This document shows positions 1 through 8,066 of a stretch of DNA of 46,483 nucleotides, piece after piece. The DNA comes from Lentisphaerota bacterium (GTDB lineage: Bacteria > Verrucomicrobiota > Lentisphaeria > Victivallales > Victivallaceae), in contig JAAEMX010000048.1 of assembly GCA_024225035.1 (NCBI GenBank), forward strand, positions 1 to 46,483, read 5' to 3'. How positions within the stretch are numbered: the stretch's first letter is position 1; each line of letters starts with the position of its first letter. The position numbers were made by a program, and so were the translations under genes. The notes beneath the pieces were generated by a model. That model had not been told where the DNA came from. It saw only the letters and a program-made list of their open reading frames with translations, and made no database searches.

Positions 1-762
1 CCACAGGCGTTTATTGAAGTCTATTTCTGACCATTCAGCTGCAAGAACATTGCTTCTGCGCTTGGAAGTAAAAAGTGCAATTAAGACAAAGTCTGTAAAG
101 TTTTGACTGTTTGATTTCATGAGCTCTCTAAAAAACCTTTCAACCTCATCTTCTTTTATATAACGCGCCCGGCTACGCTCTTTAAACAGATCAATCATTG
201 CAGCCGGGTTTTGTGGAATACCATAATCATGCTTGATTAGAAGATTTATAGAAGTTTTAATACTTTGTAGTAGTCTATTAGCAGTATGTACCCCAACATT
301 GTCACAAACTTTGGAGTGAAGTTGACGCAGTTCGGTTCTTAGAATATCAACAACTTTTTTATTTTTTAATTTTAAAGGGACGTATAATTCAAAACGGCGC
401 CTACATTCTTTGATGTCCTTGTGCCCCCCTTTGTTCTTTTCTCTATGTTTAAGCCAGTATTCAAGAGCTTCCGATAAAGCTATATTCTCTTTCGCTTTTT
501 GCTTGGGATCTATGCCACGCATTAGATCGGTGCTTATTTCAATGCATCTTTCTTGCACTGTTTTTATTGACACATCACCATAATTGGCTATTTTAATATA
601 TTTAGGACGCCCATCTATTTTTCTAATATAATAATAAGACCGAGTATTTTTAGGAGTAATGATAAAATGACAATATCTTGTGTCAGTATCCTGATAAGTT
701 ATTTTCTTTTCAGGAATAGGCAGGTTTTCAAGACTACGTTTTGTAAATTTTATTTTTTCCAT
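1..762 (-). CDS. Tyrosine recombinase (phage/island integrase), C-terminus outside window
   Basis: An open frame runs from an ATG at 762 to the left window edge, giving 254 codons without a stop. The N-terminal part resembles the DUF4102-like arm-binding region of P4-type integrases: a short beta-rich stretch (about residues 20-60, including RSYYYIRKIDGRPKYIKIAN) followed by a GIDP motif near residue 88. The last visible part, TSKRRSNVLAAEWSEID, matches the block carrying the first catalytic arginine of tyrosine recombinases. The HxxR and Tyr motifs must lie to the left of the window. The gene is AT-rich compared with the genes to its right, which fits recent acquisition. It probably integrates or excises a mobile element extending leftwards. 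The family call is confident; the element type is not known. Confidence 0.88.
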   Translation of the reverse strand, partial: MEKIKFTKRSLENLPIPEKKITYQDTDTRYCHFIITPKNTRSYYYIRKIDGRPKYIKIANYGDVSIKTVQERCIEISTDLMRGIDPKQKAKENIALSEALEYWLKHREKNKGGHKDIKECRRRFELYVPLKLKNKKVVDILRTELRQLHSKVCDNVGVHTANRLLQSIKTSINLLIKHDYGIPQNPAAMIDLFKERSRARYIKEDEVERFFRELMKSNSQNFTDFVLIALFTSKRRSNVLAAEWSEIDFNKRLW

Positions 763-789
763 AATATATCAACTTACCTTTGGCTTACC

Positions 790-835
790 ACATACAGCAA
801 CAAACAGCTATTTTCAACAACATACAGCGACAAAC
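790..835. repeat. Two direct repeats upstream of the integrase gene
   Basis: The 16-mer ACATACAGC(A/G)ACAAAC starts at 790 and again at 820, so the copies are 30 bp apart and differ at one position. They lie just upstream of the integrase start codon. Arm-type integrase or excisionase binding sites are one possible role; operator sites for the integrase promoter are another. No function is proven by the sequence. Confidence 0.55.
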
Positions 836-923
836 AAAAATACTGTATCAAGTTCAAATATAATATAATACAGTAACTTATAAAATCAACACTACATGGT
901 TAACATTCATTTAAGGGTATAAT

Positions 924-2381
924 ATGAAAATCAAGGTTGCTGTGCTGACGGATATTCATTTCCGTAGCGCTGTAAACAGCATTGAACCAAATAATATAGA
1001 CGATTTAGCAGATATCCTTTTATTACGAGCGGTACATCGCCTCAACAGGTTTATCAAGCCGGACTTTGTCTTCGTCGGCGGTGACCTGATCGATTTACCG
1101 GAATCAGATGATGCCGTCAAGCTGCTGACCAGACTCAAAAACACCCTTGACCTGCTCAAAGCACCTTTCACCGTCATACCAGGAAACCACGACGGCGACC
1201 TGCAGCGCTTCCTTAAAATTTTCGGTATACCTGAAGTTAAAGACATCAACAACTTCCGCTTTGTGCCATTTATGGATGAACAAATGCCTGAATACAAAGC
1301 TCGGCGCAGTCAGTCAGACTTGCTTAAAATGAAACAAGTTGCCGCAGATTATAATGGTACTCTAGTCGCATTGCAGCACGTTCCGCTATTTCCACCGGAA
1401 GCAGAATGCTGCCCTTACGGCTACACCAATGCTGCTGAAATTTGTGCTGCCATGCAGGAAAACGGCTATAAAGTATCACTTGCGGGGCATTATCATCCGG
1501 GATTCTCCCATCAGGCTCCAGACGGCATTACCTATATGGCATGCCCGACGCTTCATGAATACCCTTTTAAATACAGTATTCTGGAAATTGATAATCTTGG
1601 CAATTGCGTTCGTGTAGATGAAACTCTGGCTCTGCCTGAAAACTTGAACCTGAGTGATCACCACATTCACACCAAACTGGCTTACTGCAATGAAAATATG
1701 GACATAGACAAAACCTTGCGACTGGCCAAAGCCTTCAACCTGAAAAAGATTTATATTACAGAGCACACCGCACACCTTTATCAGGAGCAGAAGAATTACC
1801 GGGCAACTCAATATTTTTATAAAGGCATTAATAATTGTGATATTGCGGATCGTACAGATGAGTATTTTAAAATGCTCCAGTTGTACCCTGCTCCAAAGGC
1901 TGTGTGTGGTATAGAAATTGATTATGACATTAACGGAAAACCTGTAATTGCGCCTGAAGTTCAACAAAAAATAAGTTTTTGCAACGGTGCCGTTCACTAC
2001 CTGCATTCAATCAAATCAGGCAGATCAATGCAGGAAATCGAAACCGAATTCCTCTATCAGACTCAAGCTGTTATTGATTCTGGCGTTGATGCACTTGCAC
2101 ACCCTTTTCGAATATTCCGCCGTCGCGGCCTGCCCCTGCCCTCACATCTTTATAATTCGGTAGCTGAAATGTTAAAAGCAGGAAATGTCGCGGCGGAACT
2201 CAATTTTCACACTAATAATCCACCGCTGGAGTTCTTCCGAACCTGTATTTTAAAAGGTGTTAGGATCAGCCTGGGGAGCGATTCACACAACCTTTATGAA
2301 GTCGGAGAATTTTATCCGCATCTTAATTTTTTAAAAAAACTGGTGACGACAGGGCAACTGCATGATATATTACTTGATTGA
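924..2381 (+). CDS. Metallophosphoesterase-PHP domain fusion protein
   Basis: This 485-residue protein has two complete metal-dependent phosphoesterase modules. The N-terminal half (about 1-225) is a calcineurin-like phosphoesterase with DIH (10-12), GGDLID (near 52), GNHDGD (near 88), a QH motif and GHYH (near 189). The C-terminal half (about 244-485) is a PHP domain with DHHIHT, TEHT, GIEID, VHYLHS, ALAHPFR and LGSDSH, so its metal ligands also look complete. Both families hydrolyse phosphate esters or nucleic-acid ends; the substrate here is unknown. There is no signal peptide, so it is expected to be cytoplasmic. The ATG at 924 follows a weak AAGGG. The stop codon lies 24 bp before the next gene's likely start, so it heads a three-gene operon. 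Confidence 0.85.
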   Translation: MKIKVAVLTDIHFRSAVNSIEPNNIDDLADILLLRAVHRLNRFIKPDFVFVGGDLIDLPESDDAVKLLTRLKNTLDLLKAPFTVIPGNHDGDLQRFLKIFGIPEVKDINNFRFVPFMDEQMPEYKARRSQSDLLKMKQVAADYNGTLVALQHVPLFPPEAECCPYGYTNAAEICAAMQENGYKVSLAGHYHPGFSHQAPDGITYMACPTLHEYPFKYSILEIDNLGNCVRVDETLALPENLNLSDHHIHTKLAYCNENMDIDKTLRLAKAFNLKKIYITEHTAHLYQEQKNYRATQYFYKGINNCDIADRTDEYFKMLQLYPAPKAVCGIEIDYDINGKPVIAPEVQQKISFCNGAVHYLHSIKSGRSMQEIETEFLYQTQAVIDSGVDALAHPFRIFRRRGLPLPSHLYNSVAEMLKAGNVAAELNFHTNNPPLEFFRTCILKGVRISLGSDSHNLYEVGEFYPHLNFLKKLVTTGQLHDILLD

Positions 2382-2404
2382 ATTTTATTGCCAAAAGGAG
2401 TGGT

Positions 2405-3724
2405 ATGAGAAATATTGAAACCGTTATTAGTTGGAAAAAAACTGTTTGCGCAATGCTTGCCGGACTTATAACCTGCTGCGCTTTTGTACCGGTAACCGCA
2501 GGTGACGACACCGCCAAAAATAAGAAGCCTGCCACTCAAAAAGCAAAGACCACCCAAAGCGATGATACCGCTTATGAATCAATGCTGATCATGGTCACTG
2601 TAATGAAAGTTCTGCAGCGCTACTATGTAGACCCCAGTAAAGTATCCTCCAGGCAATTGCTGAGCGGAGCCCTGAAGGGCATGCTTCATGAGCTGGACCC
2701 TTACAGCAGCTACGAACCGGCCAAGGTATATAAAAAGACTTCCGAACGCTTTAACGGCAAAATGGTCGGCGTAGGAATTTTAATCTACAAAACCAAAAAG
2801 TCCGGCCTCAAAGTAATAACTCCATTCGTCGGCTCACCGGCAGCCAGAGCTGGAATTAAACCCGGTGACCTGATAATTGAGATTAACGGTCATAAGGTTA
2901 ACGGCCTGACTCTGGAGCAGTGTATCTCCATGATTAAAGGGCCTAAAGGCTCAGAAGTAACCCTGAAAGTCATACGCAGGAGCAAAAATGAACCTCTCTA
3001 CTTCAATGTCACGCGCACAATAATAAAACGCAGCCCGGTTCCTTACAACGGAGTAAAAATGCTGCCCGACAAAGTCGGTTATATCCGCCTGAACGTATTC
3101 TCTGCTGAAGCAGGGCCATCTATCGGCAAAGCATTGGCAAAACTGAAAAAAGACGGAGCAAAGGCGATAATCCTCGACCTCAGAAATAACCCAGGCGGTC
3201 TGCTTCAGGCCGCTTTAAGCATCTGCAGCTACTTCATTAACACTGGAGAGCTTGTGATTTTTACAGAAGGCCGTGAAAAAAACAGCTGCCAGAAATTTTA
3301 CGCTCTAAAATCTAAAAAGTATCTGGAAATACCTTTGGTAATTCTCATAAACAGCTATAGTGCCAGTGCTTCTGAAATTGTTGCGGGGTGCCTGCGTGAC
3401 CATAACCGTGCCGTACTAGTCGGTAGTAAATCTTTCGGAAAAGGCTCTGTTCAGCGTCTGCATAAGCTGGCAAACAACGGTGCTATAAGGTTTACCATTG
3501 CCAAATACTATACTCCTGATCGAAAAGTTATTCACGGCGCCGGAATCAAACCTGATATAAACGTCAAGCTGTCTCTGAAAGAACGTCTGACTCTCGCCAG
3601 ACAGCTCTCTCGAGAGCCGGGACTGCTCAAGCCAACTAATAATCAAGAAATAGCGGACATCCAGTTGCAGCGCGCGCTGCAGTTAGCCAAAGGCATTGTT
3701 CAATTCAGGGATAATCAAAAATGA
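2405..3724 (+). CDS. S41 family C-terminal processing peptidase
   Basis: A 439-residue exported serine protease of the CtpA/Prc type. It has an N-terminal signal sequence (hydrophobic AMLAGLITCCAFVPVTA), a short Lys-rich linker, a PDZ domain (about 120-200, with SPAARAGIKPGDLIIEING) and a tail-specific protease domain. The catalytic Ser lies in SYSASASEI (about 317-325) and the Lys in FGKGSVQ (near 346). Such enzymes cut unstructured C-termini of periplasmic or membrane proteins. The ATG at 2405 is chosen because AAAAGGAG precedes it at good spacing; a TTG at 2378 would add nine residues that spoil the signal peptide. Its stop overlaps the next start as ATGA. Confidence 0.92.
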   Translation: MRNIETVISWKKTVCAMLAGLITCCAFVPVTAGDDTAKNKKPATQKAKTTQSDDTAYESMLIMVTVMKVLQRYYVDPSKVSSRQLLSGALKGMLHELDPYSSYEPAKVYKKTSERFNGKMVGVGILIYKTKKSGLKVITPFVGSPAARAGIKPGDLIIEINGHKVNGLTLEQCISMIKGPKGSEVTLKVIRRSKNEPLYFNVTRTIIKRSPVPYNGVKMLPDKVGYIRLNVFSAEAGPSIGKALAKLKKDGAKAIILDLRNNPGGLLQAALSICSYFINTGELVIFTEGREKNSCQKFYALKSKKYLEIPLVILINSYSASASEIVAGCLRDHNRAVLVGSKSFGKGSVQRLHKLANNGAIRFTIAKYYTPDRKVIHGAGIKPDINVKLSLKERLTLARQLSREPGLLKPTNNQEIADIQLQRALQLAKGIVQFRDNQK

Positions 3725-4473
3725 GTGAGTCTCACCACTACTGGGATAGATTTGCAGCAGAATACCAGCAGGTAACCAATATTTCATGTAATGATTTTCA
3801 TTACGGGCCGTTGATTCCCGGCGATTCTGAACTGCAGTTACTGCCTCCTGTCCATTCCGGCATGCGTTGCCTTGAACTTGCCTGTGGAGGTGCACAAAAC
3901 AGCGTTTATCTTGCTAAACAAGGTGCCATCTGTACCGCTGTTGATATATCACAGACACAACTGCAAGCGGCGGCAGTCAATGCTGAAGCTCATAACGTTG
4001 ATATGCAGCTAAAACAACTTAAGCTGGAAGATATCACGCCAGCTTTAGGTCAATTTGAACTGACCCATTCAGCATACGGCCTTAATTTCACATCCAACAT
4101 AGAAGCCGCTATATCGACTTGTGAGAAAATGCTTTCCCCAGAAGGCACCCTCTTGTTTTCTCTGCCTCACCCGTTATTTGCCGCTGAATTTCTAGAACTA
4201 GATGATGATGAAGGCCTTTTTGTCACAAATTACTATAATATTCCGCCCGAAGAAAGGCATAGCAAAAACGGCAAAATAATTGAGCAGTCGTTCTTCTATA
4301 ATATTTCTGAATTAAGCTCAATTCTGGCTGCTGCCAACTTCACCATAGAAAAGATAGCTGAGCCTCAACCATCCACGAACCCGCCCTACACAAGCCAGGT
4401 ATGGGAAGAATACCGTGACCAGTTCAGAAAATTCCCTTCAACCTTGATAATAAAAGCCGTCAGAAAAAAATAA
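3721..4473 (+). CDS. Class I SAM-dependent methyltransferase
   Basis: A 250-residue Rossmann-fold methyltransferase. Motif I is LELACGGAQNSVYLAKQG (about 50-67), followed by the acidic motif II in CTAVDISQTQL and a post-motif region with a SLPHPLF segment typical of the UbiE/Methyltransf_11 group. The substrate cannot be read from the sequence. It is translationally coupled to the S41 protease through an ATGA overlap and is the last gene of the operon. No transmembrane segment is visible. Confidence 0.85.
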   Translation: MSESHHYWDRFAAEYQQVTNISCNDFHYGPLIPGDSELQLLPPVHSGMRCLELACGGAQNSVYLAKQGAICTAVDISQTQLQAAAVNAEAHNVDMQLKQLKLEDITPALGQFELTHSAYGLNFTSNIEAAISTCEKMLSPEGTLLFSLPHPLFAAEFLELDDDEGLFVTNYYNIPPEERHSKNGKIIEQSFFYNISELSSILAAANFTIEKIAEPQPSTNPPYTSQVWEEYRDQFRKFPSTLIIKAVRKK

Positions 4474-4500
4474 ATGCCTGAAAACACATCCTGATAGCAG

Positions 4501-4532
4501 CAAAAAAAATTGGTGGCCTTTTAAGCCACCAA
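4501..4532 (-). terminator. Rho-independent terminator of the 4569-4877 gene
   Basis: The stem TTGGTGGC / GCCACCAA (4510-4517 with 4525-4532) is perfect over 8 bp with a 7-nt loop. On the minus strand it is followed by a run of eight U (4509-4502). It sits 37 bp past the stop of the minus-strand gene. The A-rich right flank may also give some termination of the plus-strand operon ending at 4473. Confidence 0.85.
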
Positions 4533-4568
4533 AAAAACTACAAATTATTCAATTTTAAGCAATTACAA

Positions 4569-4877
4569 TCACTCAGCGACAACCTTCTTAGTCATAACCT
4601 TCCTCGTGATAACCTTCATGGTTAAAAGTGAAAATGTTAGAAAAACAAAAGCACTTAAAATCAAAGCGACGCCCGAAAAAACATGCATTGGCAGCCTGGT
4701 CCCTGAGAAAGGAATTGCTATTGAGTAATACATATAACCGGCACATTCGGCATCCGACAAGCTACATAAAGAACCTGCCGAAAGGTTTCCAAATAAAAGC
4801 ATTACCCCCATAACAAAAAATGAGATCGATAGAAAATATACTGTTGTATAAACTAATGCTCTAACTGTTTTATTCAT
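4569..4877 (-). CDS. Small membrane protein, unknown function
   Basis: A 102-residue protein with two hydrophobic segments (about 10-30 and 64-87). The loop between them holds three Cys (near 38, 45 and its surroundings) and may face the periplasm. The C-terminus is a short basic repeat (MKVITRKVMTKKVVAE), mirrored in the DNA by imperfect repeated units. The start is well supported by GAGGAGCAAATAT upstream of the ATG. It has its own downstream terminator, so it is probably monocistronic. I do not recognise a family. Confidence 0.65.
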   Translation of the reverse strand: MNKTVRALVYTTVYFLSISFFVMGVMLLFGNLSAGSLCSLSDAECAGYMYYSIAIPFSGTRLPMHVFSGVALILSAFVFLTFSLLTMKVITRKVMTKKVVAE

Positions 4878-4980
4878 ATATTTGCTCCTCTTCTAAAATC
4901 TAACTAACTTTGCACTTCTCTTAATTATCCACTTGCAGCTGGTAAATAAATACCATTTCTTATGTTTCCTCTAAAATTCC

Positions 4981-5730
4981 TTATTCTGCTGGTAAGTAAT
5001 TTAAGAAAGTCTCTAAAAGACATTTTTCAAAGTAATCTTCCGTTTTTATTTTCTTCTTCGCGTCTACTGCGGTTTTAAAGTTCAAAAGCAACTGAAGTAC
5101 CTCTGAGACCTTAGGAGCCGCAGTATATGGCGGAGTGTAAGGATTTGCCCTGATCTCACCGGTAATAATTTGGCTGATCTCTTCACACAAATCTTTAATG
5201 TATATCAGCTCAACCGTCGCATCCTCAATTATTTTGGGAATTTCCCCGTTTGCTATCTGATAGCAAAACGTCGAAACAAAAGAATTGAAGAAAGGTTTGC
5301 AGCCTGGTCCAAAAGTGTTTGGAAAAAATATCCCGGTAAATCTGGCCTCACAACCTGAAGCCCAGTCATCGAGCATCAGGCGTCCATCATGTTTTGACAT
5401 GTGGTAACGATTGCCGCGCGGCTCATGGGTTGTTGACGCAAAGATTACATGCGGAGCGGAGTCAGTAGTCTCCATTGCCGCAATAAGGTTCTCAACTAGT
5501 TCCATATTGGTATTGTACAGGTATTCGGCATCGTCATGTCGACTGATCGCAGCCAGATGAACAATTGCATCACAACGTAAAACAAACTCATTCAGCGCTT
5601 CTTCATCATCAAAAAACTCTTTTTCAAATGGTACAAGTTCAAAATTGCCATCGGACTCCAGATAATTATATAAATGGGTTCCGATAAAGCCATGCTGCCC
5701 GGTAATCCCTACCTTTAATATTTTTAACAT
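4981..5730 (-). CDS. NAD-dependent epimerase/reductase, Cap5F/WbjC-like SDR domain only
   Basis: A 249-residue extended short-chain dehydrogenase. It has the glycine motif GITGQHGFIGTHL at the N-terminus, the AIVHLAA segment and the active-site YxxxK in RYHMSK. Its middle and end (PNTFGPGCKPFFNSFVSTFC, then NYLPAE at the C-terminus) follow the dehydrogenase half of capsule enzymes such as Cap5F/WbjC/FnlB. Those make UDP-N-acetyl-L-fucosamine precursors and carry a further cupin domain of about 115 residues. Here the protein stops where the cupin would begin, with no cupin-like sequence after the stop. No other capsule genes are nearby. It may be a stand-alone reductase or a reduced remnant. 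A GGAG ribosome site precedes the ATG. Confidence 0.75.
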   Translation of the reverse strand: MLKILKVGITGQHGFIGTHLYNYLESDGNFELVPFEKEFFDDEEALNEFVLRCDAIVHLAAISRHDDAEYLYNTNMELVENLIAAMETTDSAPHVIFASTTHEPRGNRYHMSKHDGRLMLDDWASGCEARFTGIFFPNTFGPGCKPFFNSFVSTFCYQIANGEIPKIIEDATVELIYIKDLCEEISQIITGEIRANPYTPPYTAAPKVSEVLQLLLNFKTAVDAKKKIKTEDYFEKCLLETFLNYLPAE

Positions 5731-5824
5731 AACTTACTCCACTTTTAAAGATCAACACTAACATACGCAATCAACGGATGAGCAAACCAACACATTTCTC
5801 AAGCTCAAACAAAACCACTTACAA

Positions 5825-5847
5825 CAAATGACGGATAAATGACGGAT
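5825..5847. repeat. TGACGGA-type short repeat (first copy)
   Basis: Two AATGACGGAT units in tandem, ending at the tonB stop codon. See the matching copy at 10902-10925. Function unknown. Confidence 0.5.
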
Positions 5848-6662
5848 TAACTATCGGCTATCTCCAGAATAAGTTTCAATGTGGTTGCACCTCTTGGCGG
5901 AGCTGGCACATAGTCCAGGTTTGCCAAAAGTTTTTTCACAGACAGATCCATAGGGTTAACACCGCTGTAACGAATAATTCGAGCCCTTGAAACCTTTCCG
6001 GTAGATGTAACATATAGTTCAATTTCGACTTCCGGTTGACGATTGCCAAGCTGACTTTTATCAGGCGTCTCCCAGACATTATACAAATAGCTGCCGACTT
6101 TATTTTCATAAGCCTGCACCACTGCCGTGCTGCTGGTACTGGTTGTGCGAATGCGCGGCATATTAGTGTATATACGATTTTTCAGTTGCTCGGGGGTTAA
6201 CGGAATAAACCGCTTTTGCGGTTTTACCTTCACAGTTTTCCGATTAACTTTAACAACCTCTCTGGATATTTTTATTTTTCTGGCTTTCTTCCAGCGTTTC
6301 TTAGTCACCTTGGGCTTTGTAACTTTAGGCTTTCTTTTAGTGACTTTTGGTTTGGGCTTAGTTTTTGGCTTTGGTTTCGGTTTTTTCTTTACCGGAATCT
6401 TTTTAGCAGCCTTTTTCGGGGCAGGGGGCTGATACTGCGGAGCCGGTGGCGCCGGAGCTGCCGGAGGTGGAGAATACAGGGTAACCTGCATGATTTTCGG
6501 CTTTTTAGGCTTAAACAGCCACTCATAAACTGCCAGAAACAGGAAAGGCAGGATAATTACAGCCACGTGCGCTATCACCACACCCCGGAATATATACCGG
6601 CGCGTAGTGCGGCTGACCAGCTCCCTCGGCTGTTTCATTTTGCTGTAAACATCTTCTTTCAT
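5847..6662 (-). CDS. tonB: TonB-like energy transducer
   Basis: A 271-residue protein with a basic N-terminus, one membrane anchor (about 28-50), a Pro-rich segment (PPPAAPAPPAP), a long Lys/Pro region (about 80-130, KPKPKTKPKPKV) and a C-terminal domain of TonB/TolA type (about 180-271, with a YLYNVWETP segment and a VPAPPRGA end). It should span the periplasm and pass proton-motive energy from ExbB/ExbD to outer-membrane receptors. TolA is the alternative; the absence of tolB and pal nearby favours TonB but does not settle it. It is the last gene of the exbB-exbD-tonB block, 107 bp after exbD. The start is uncertain because no clear ribosome site precedes the ATG at 6662; the ATG at 6638 is an alternative. 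Confidence 0.85.
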   Translation of the reverse strand: MKEDVYSKMKQPRELVSRTTRRYIFRGVVIAHVAVIILPFLFLAVYEWLFKPKKPKIMQVTLYSPPPAAPAPPAPQYQPPAPKKAAKKIPVKKKPKPKPKTKPKPKVTKRKPKVTKPKVTKKRWKKARKIKISREVVKVNRKTVKVKPQKRFIPLTPEQLKNRIYTNMPRIRTTSTSSTAVVQAYENKVGSYLYNVWETPDKSQLGNRQPEVEIELYVTSTGKVSRARIIRYSGVNPMDLSVKKLLANLDYVPAPPRGATTLKLILEIADS

Positions 6663-6769
6663 CGTATTTTTTTCGATCTAATACCCATAAAAAGGCGTGT
6701 TACCGCCATTGCAGTCTATGCATGTATAACACCTGAAATGGTGTAATATTAGTTAACTTCATAATTTTA

Positions 6770-7186
6770 CTAGCTGGATGTATCTTCCGCGGAAGTCACC
6801 AGAGAAACATTCGAAAAACCAGAATTTTTAATGGCTCGCATGAGCTCAATAATATCCTTATAAGGGCGTTCACCGTCAGCCCTTAGCAAGAGCATGGTTT
6901 TGGGTGAACTTTCCTTGAGGGCCTGCAGAATCTTTAGCAGATCCTCCTTGGTTACAGGTTGCTCATTGAATATAATTTTACCTGTTTTATCAATATTTAC
7001 TGACTTGGTGTTTTTGTCAGGAAGATTATCAGCGTTCATTTCCGGCGGAGAAACATCAATGCCGTATTCCATAAGCGGCGCTGTAATCATAAAGATAATC
7101 AGGAGCAAAAAAGTCAAGTCAATCAACGGTGTCATGTTGATTTCATCGATTGCGTCCAGTTGAGAGCGTCTTTTTCTTCTGCCCAT
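6770..7186 (-). CDS. exbD: ExbD/TolR family biopolymer transport protein
   Basis: A 138-residue protein with the family layout: short cytoplasmic N-terminus, one transmembrane helix (MTPLIDLTFLLLIIFMITAP, holding the proton-path Asp) and a periplasmic domain ending with the LLLRADGERPYKDIIELMRAIK segment. It forms the proton-driven motor with ExbB. The ribosome site TAAGGAG overlaps the exbB stop codon, so the two are translated together. Confidence 0.93.
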   Translation of the reverse strand: MGRRKRRSQLDAIDEINMTPLIDLTFLLLIIFMITAPLMEYGIDVSPPEMNADNLPDKNTKSVNIDKTGKIIFNEQPVTKEDLLKILQALKESSPKTMLLLRADGERPYKDIIELMRAIKNSGFSNVSLVTSAEDTSS

Positions 7187-7195
7187 TTCGACTCC

Positions 7196-7942
7196 TTATA
7201 CTTCCTCATCAAGCCCGAGCTGTTCAAGCTTGATTCTGGCAATAAATTCCTCAGTAAAGTTATCCATATATACTGTAATCTTGCGAATTGTAATCGTCAG
7301 CAGGTTATAACCAATCAATGATGGTATTGCCACAACAAGACCAACAACCGTAGTCAACAGCGCTCCGCTGACGCCGGGAGCCAACGCCGAAATTTCAGCT
7401 CTGCCCTGTGCGGCAACCCCGCAAAAAGCAATCATTACTCCCCAGACCGTTCCGAAAAGACCAAAGAAAGGACTCACACTTACAGCTGTCGCCAACAGCC
7501 CTATTCGCTGTTCAAGGTTCATAATCTGGTCAGCCACTTCACGTTCCAGAATAGTTCTGAGTGCCTCCATCTGGGCATCAGTTAGTTTGCCCGAAGGACT
7601 CTGCCCGCTTGAGTTCATTATTGACGTTTGTTCAGGGGTAATAGCATAAAATTCGAGCAGTTTTTCAACTCCGCTCATATAAACCTTTGCCACTGGACTG
7701 GGGTCGCGTTCACCCTCACGAAAACAGGACACCACAGATTTACGGTGCCGAAACAGTTTTATAAAAGCCTCTGAACTGTTTCTCGCCCGGTAAAGAGCTA
7801 TTCCTTTATCCAGCATGATCGTCCAAGTCAAAATAGACCCGAAGAAAAGCAAAATAACAATAAATTTACCCACACTGTCACTATTTGAAAATGCGTAATA
7901 TGCCCCTTGACTGGCGATCATAGAGCCTATTCCCAAAAACAT
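7196..7942 (-). CDS. exbB: ExbB/TolQ/MotA family proton channel protein
   Basis: A 248-residue membrane protein with a first helix near residues 24-45, a cytoplasmic helical domain and two C-terminal helices (LLATAVSVSPFFGLFGTVWGV and GVSGALLTTVVGLVVAIPSL). The GTVWG and GALLTT segments are the family signature. It forms the channel of the TonB motor. GGAGGCGACAG precedes the ATG. It is first in the minus-strand operon and divergent from the ROK kinase gene; promoters for both should lie in 7943-8066. Confidence 0.93.
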   Translation of the reverse strand: MFLGIGSMIASQGAYYAFSNSDSVGKFIVILLFFGSILTWTIMLDKGIALYRARNSSEAFIKLFRHRKSVVSCFREGERDPSPVAKVYMSGVEKLLEFYAITPEQTSIMNSSGQSPSGKLTDAQMEALRTILEREVADQIMNLEQRIGLLATAVSVSPFFGLFGTVWGVMIAFCGVAAQGRAEISALAPGVSGALLTTVVGLVVAIPSLIGYNLLTITIRKITVYMDNFTEEFIARIKLEQLGLDEEV

Positions 7943-8017
7943 CTGTCGCCTCCAGTTTTTTTTAATAAAATTAACTTTATTTATGTCATTAGCAAGTTAT
8001 ATTCAAGAGATCGATAA

Positions 8018-8033
8018 TGCAACAAATATTGCA
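8018..8033. promoter_or_regulatory. Small inverted repeat in the exbB/ROK divergent promoter region
   Basis: TGCAA (8018-8022) and TTGCA (8029-8033) form an inverted repeat with a 6-bp spacer between two divergent genes. Its size and place suit a dimeric repressor operator. Five-base arms can also occur by chance in AT-rich DNA. Confidence 0.3.
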
Positions 8034-8066
8034 CGAGAATTTAAACTAATTACGGGGGCATACTAA

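Noticed and set aside
667..876. Plus-strand 69-codon frame at the integrase start
   Set aside because: It overlaps the integrase 5' end and reads through the direct repeats (TYSNKQ, TYSDKQ); there is no ribosome site.
860..900. tRNA 3' end as attachment site next to the integrase
   Set aside because: A GTTCAAAT-like string is present but no acceptor or anticodon stem can be formed around it.
6216..6746. Plus-strand 176-codon frame opposite tonB
   Set aside because: Its composition is the mirror of the Lys/Pro-rich tonB segment; tonB has coherent domains and operon context.
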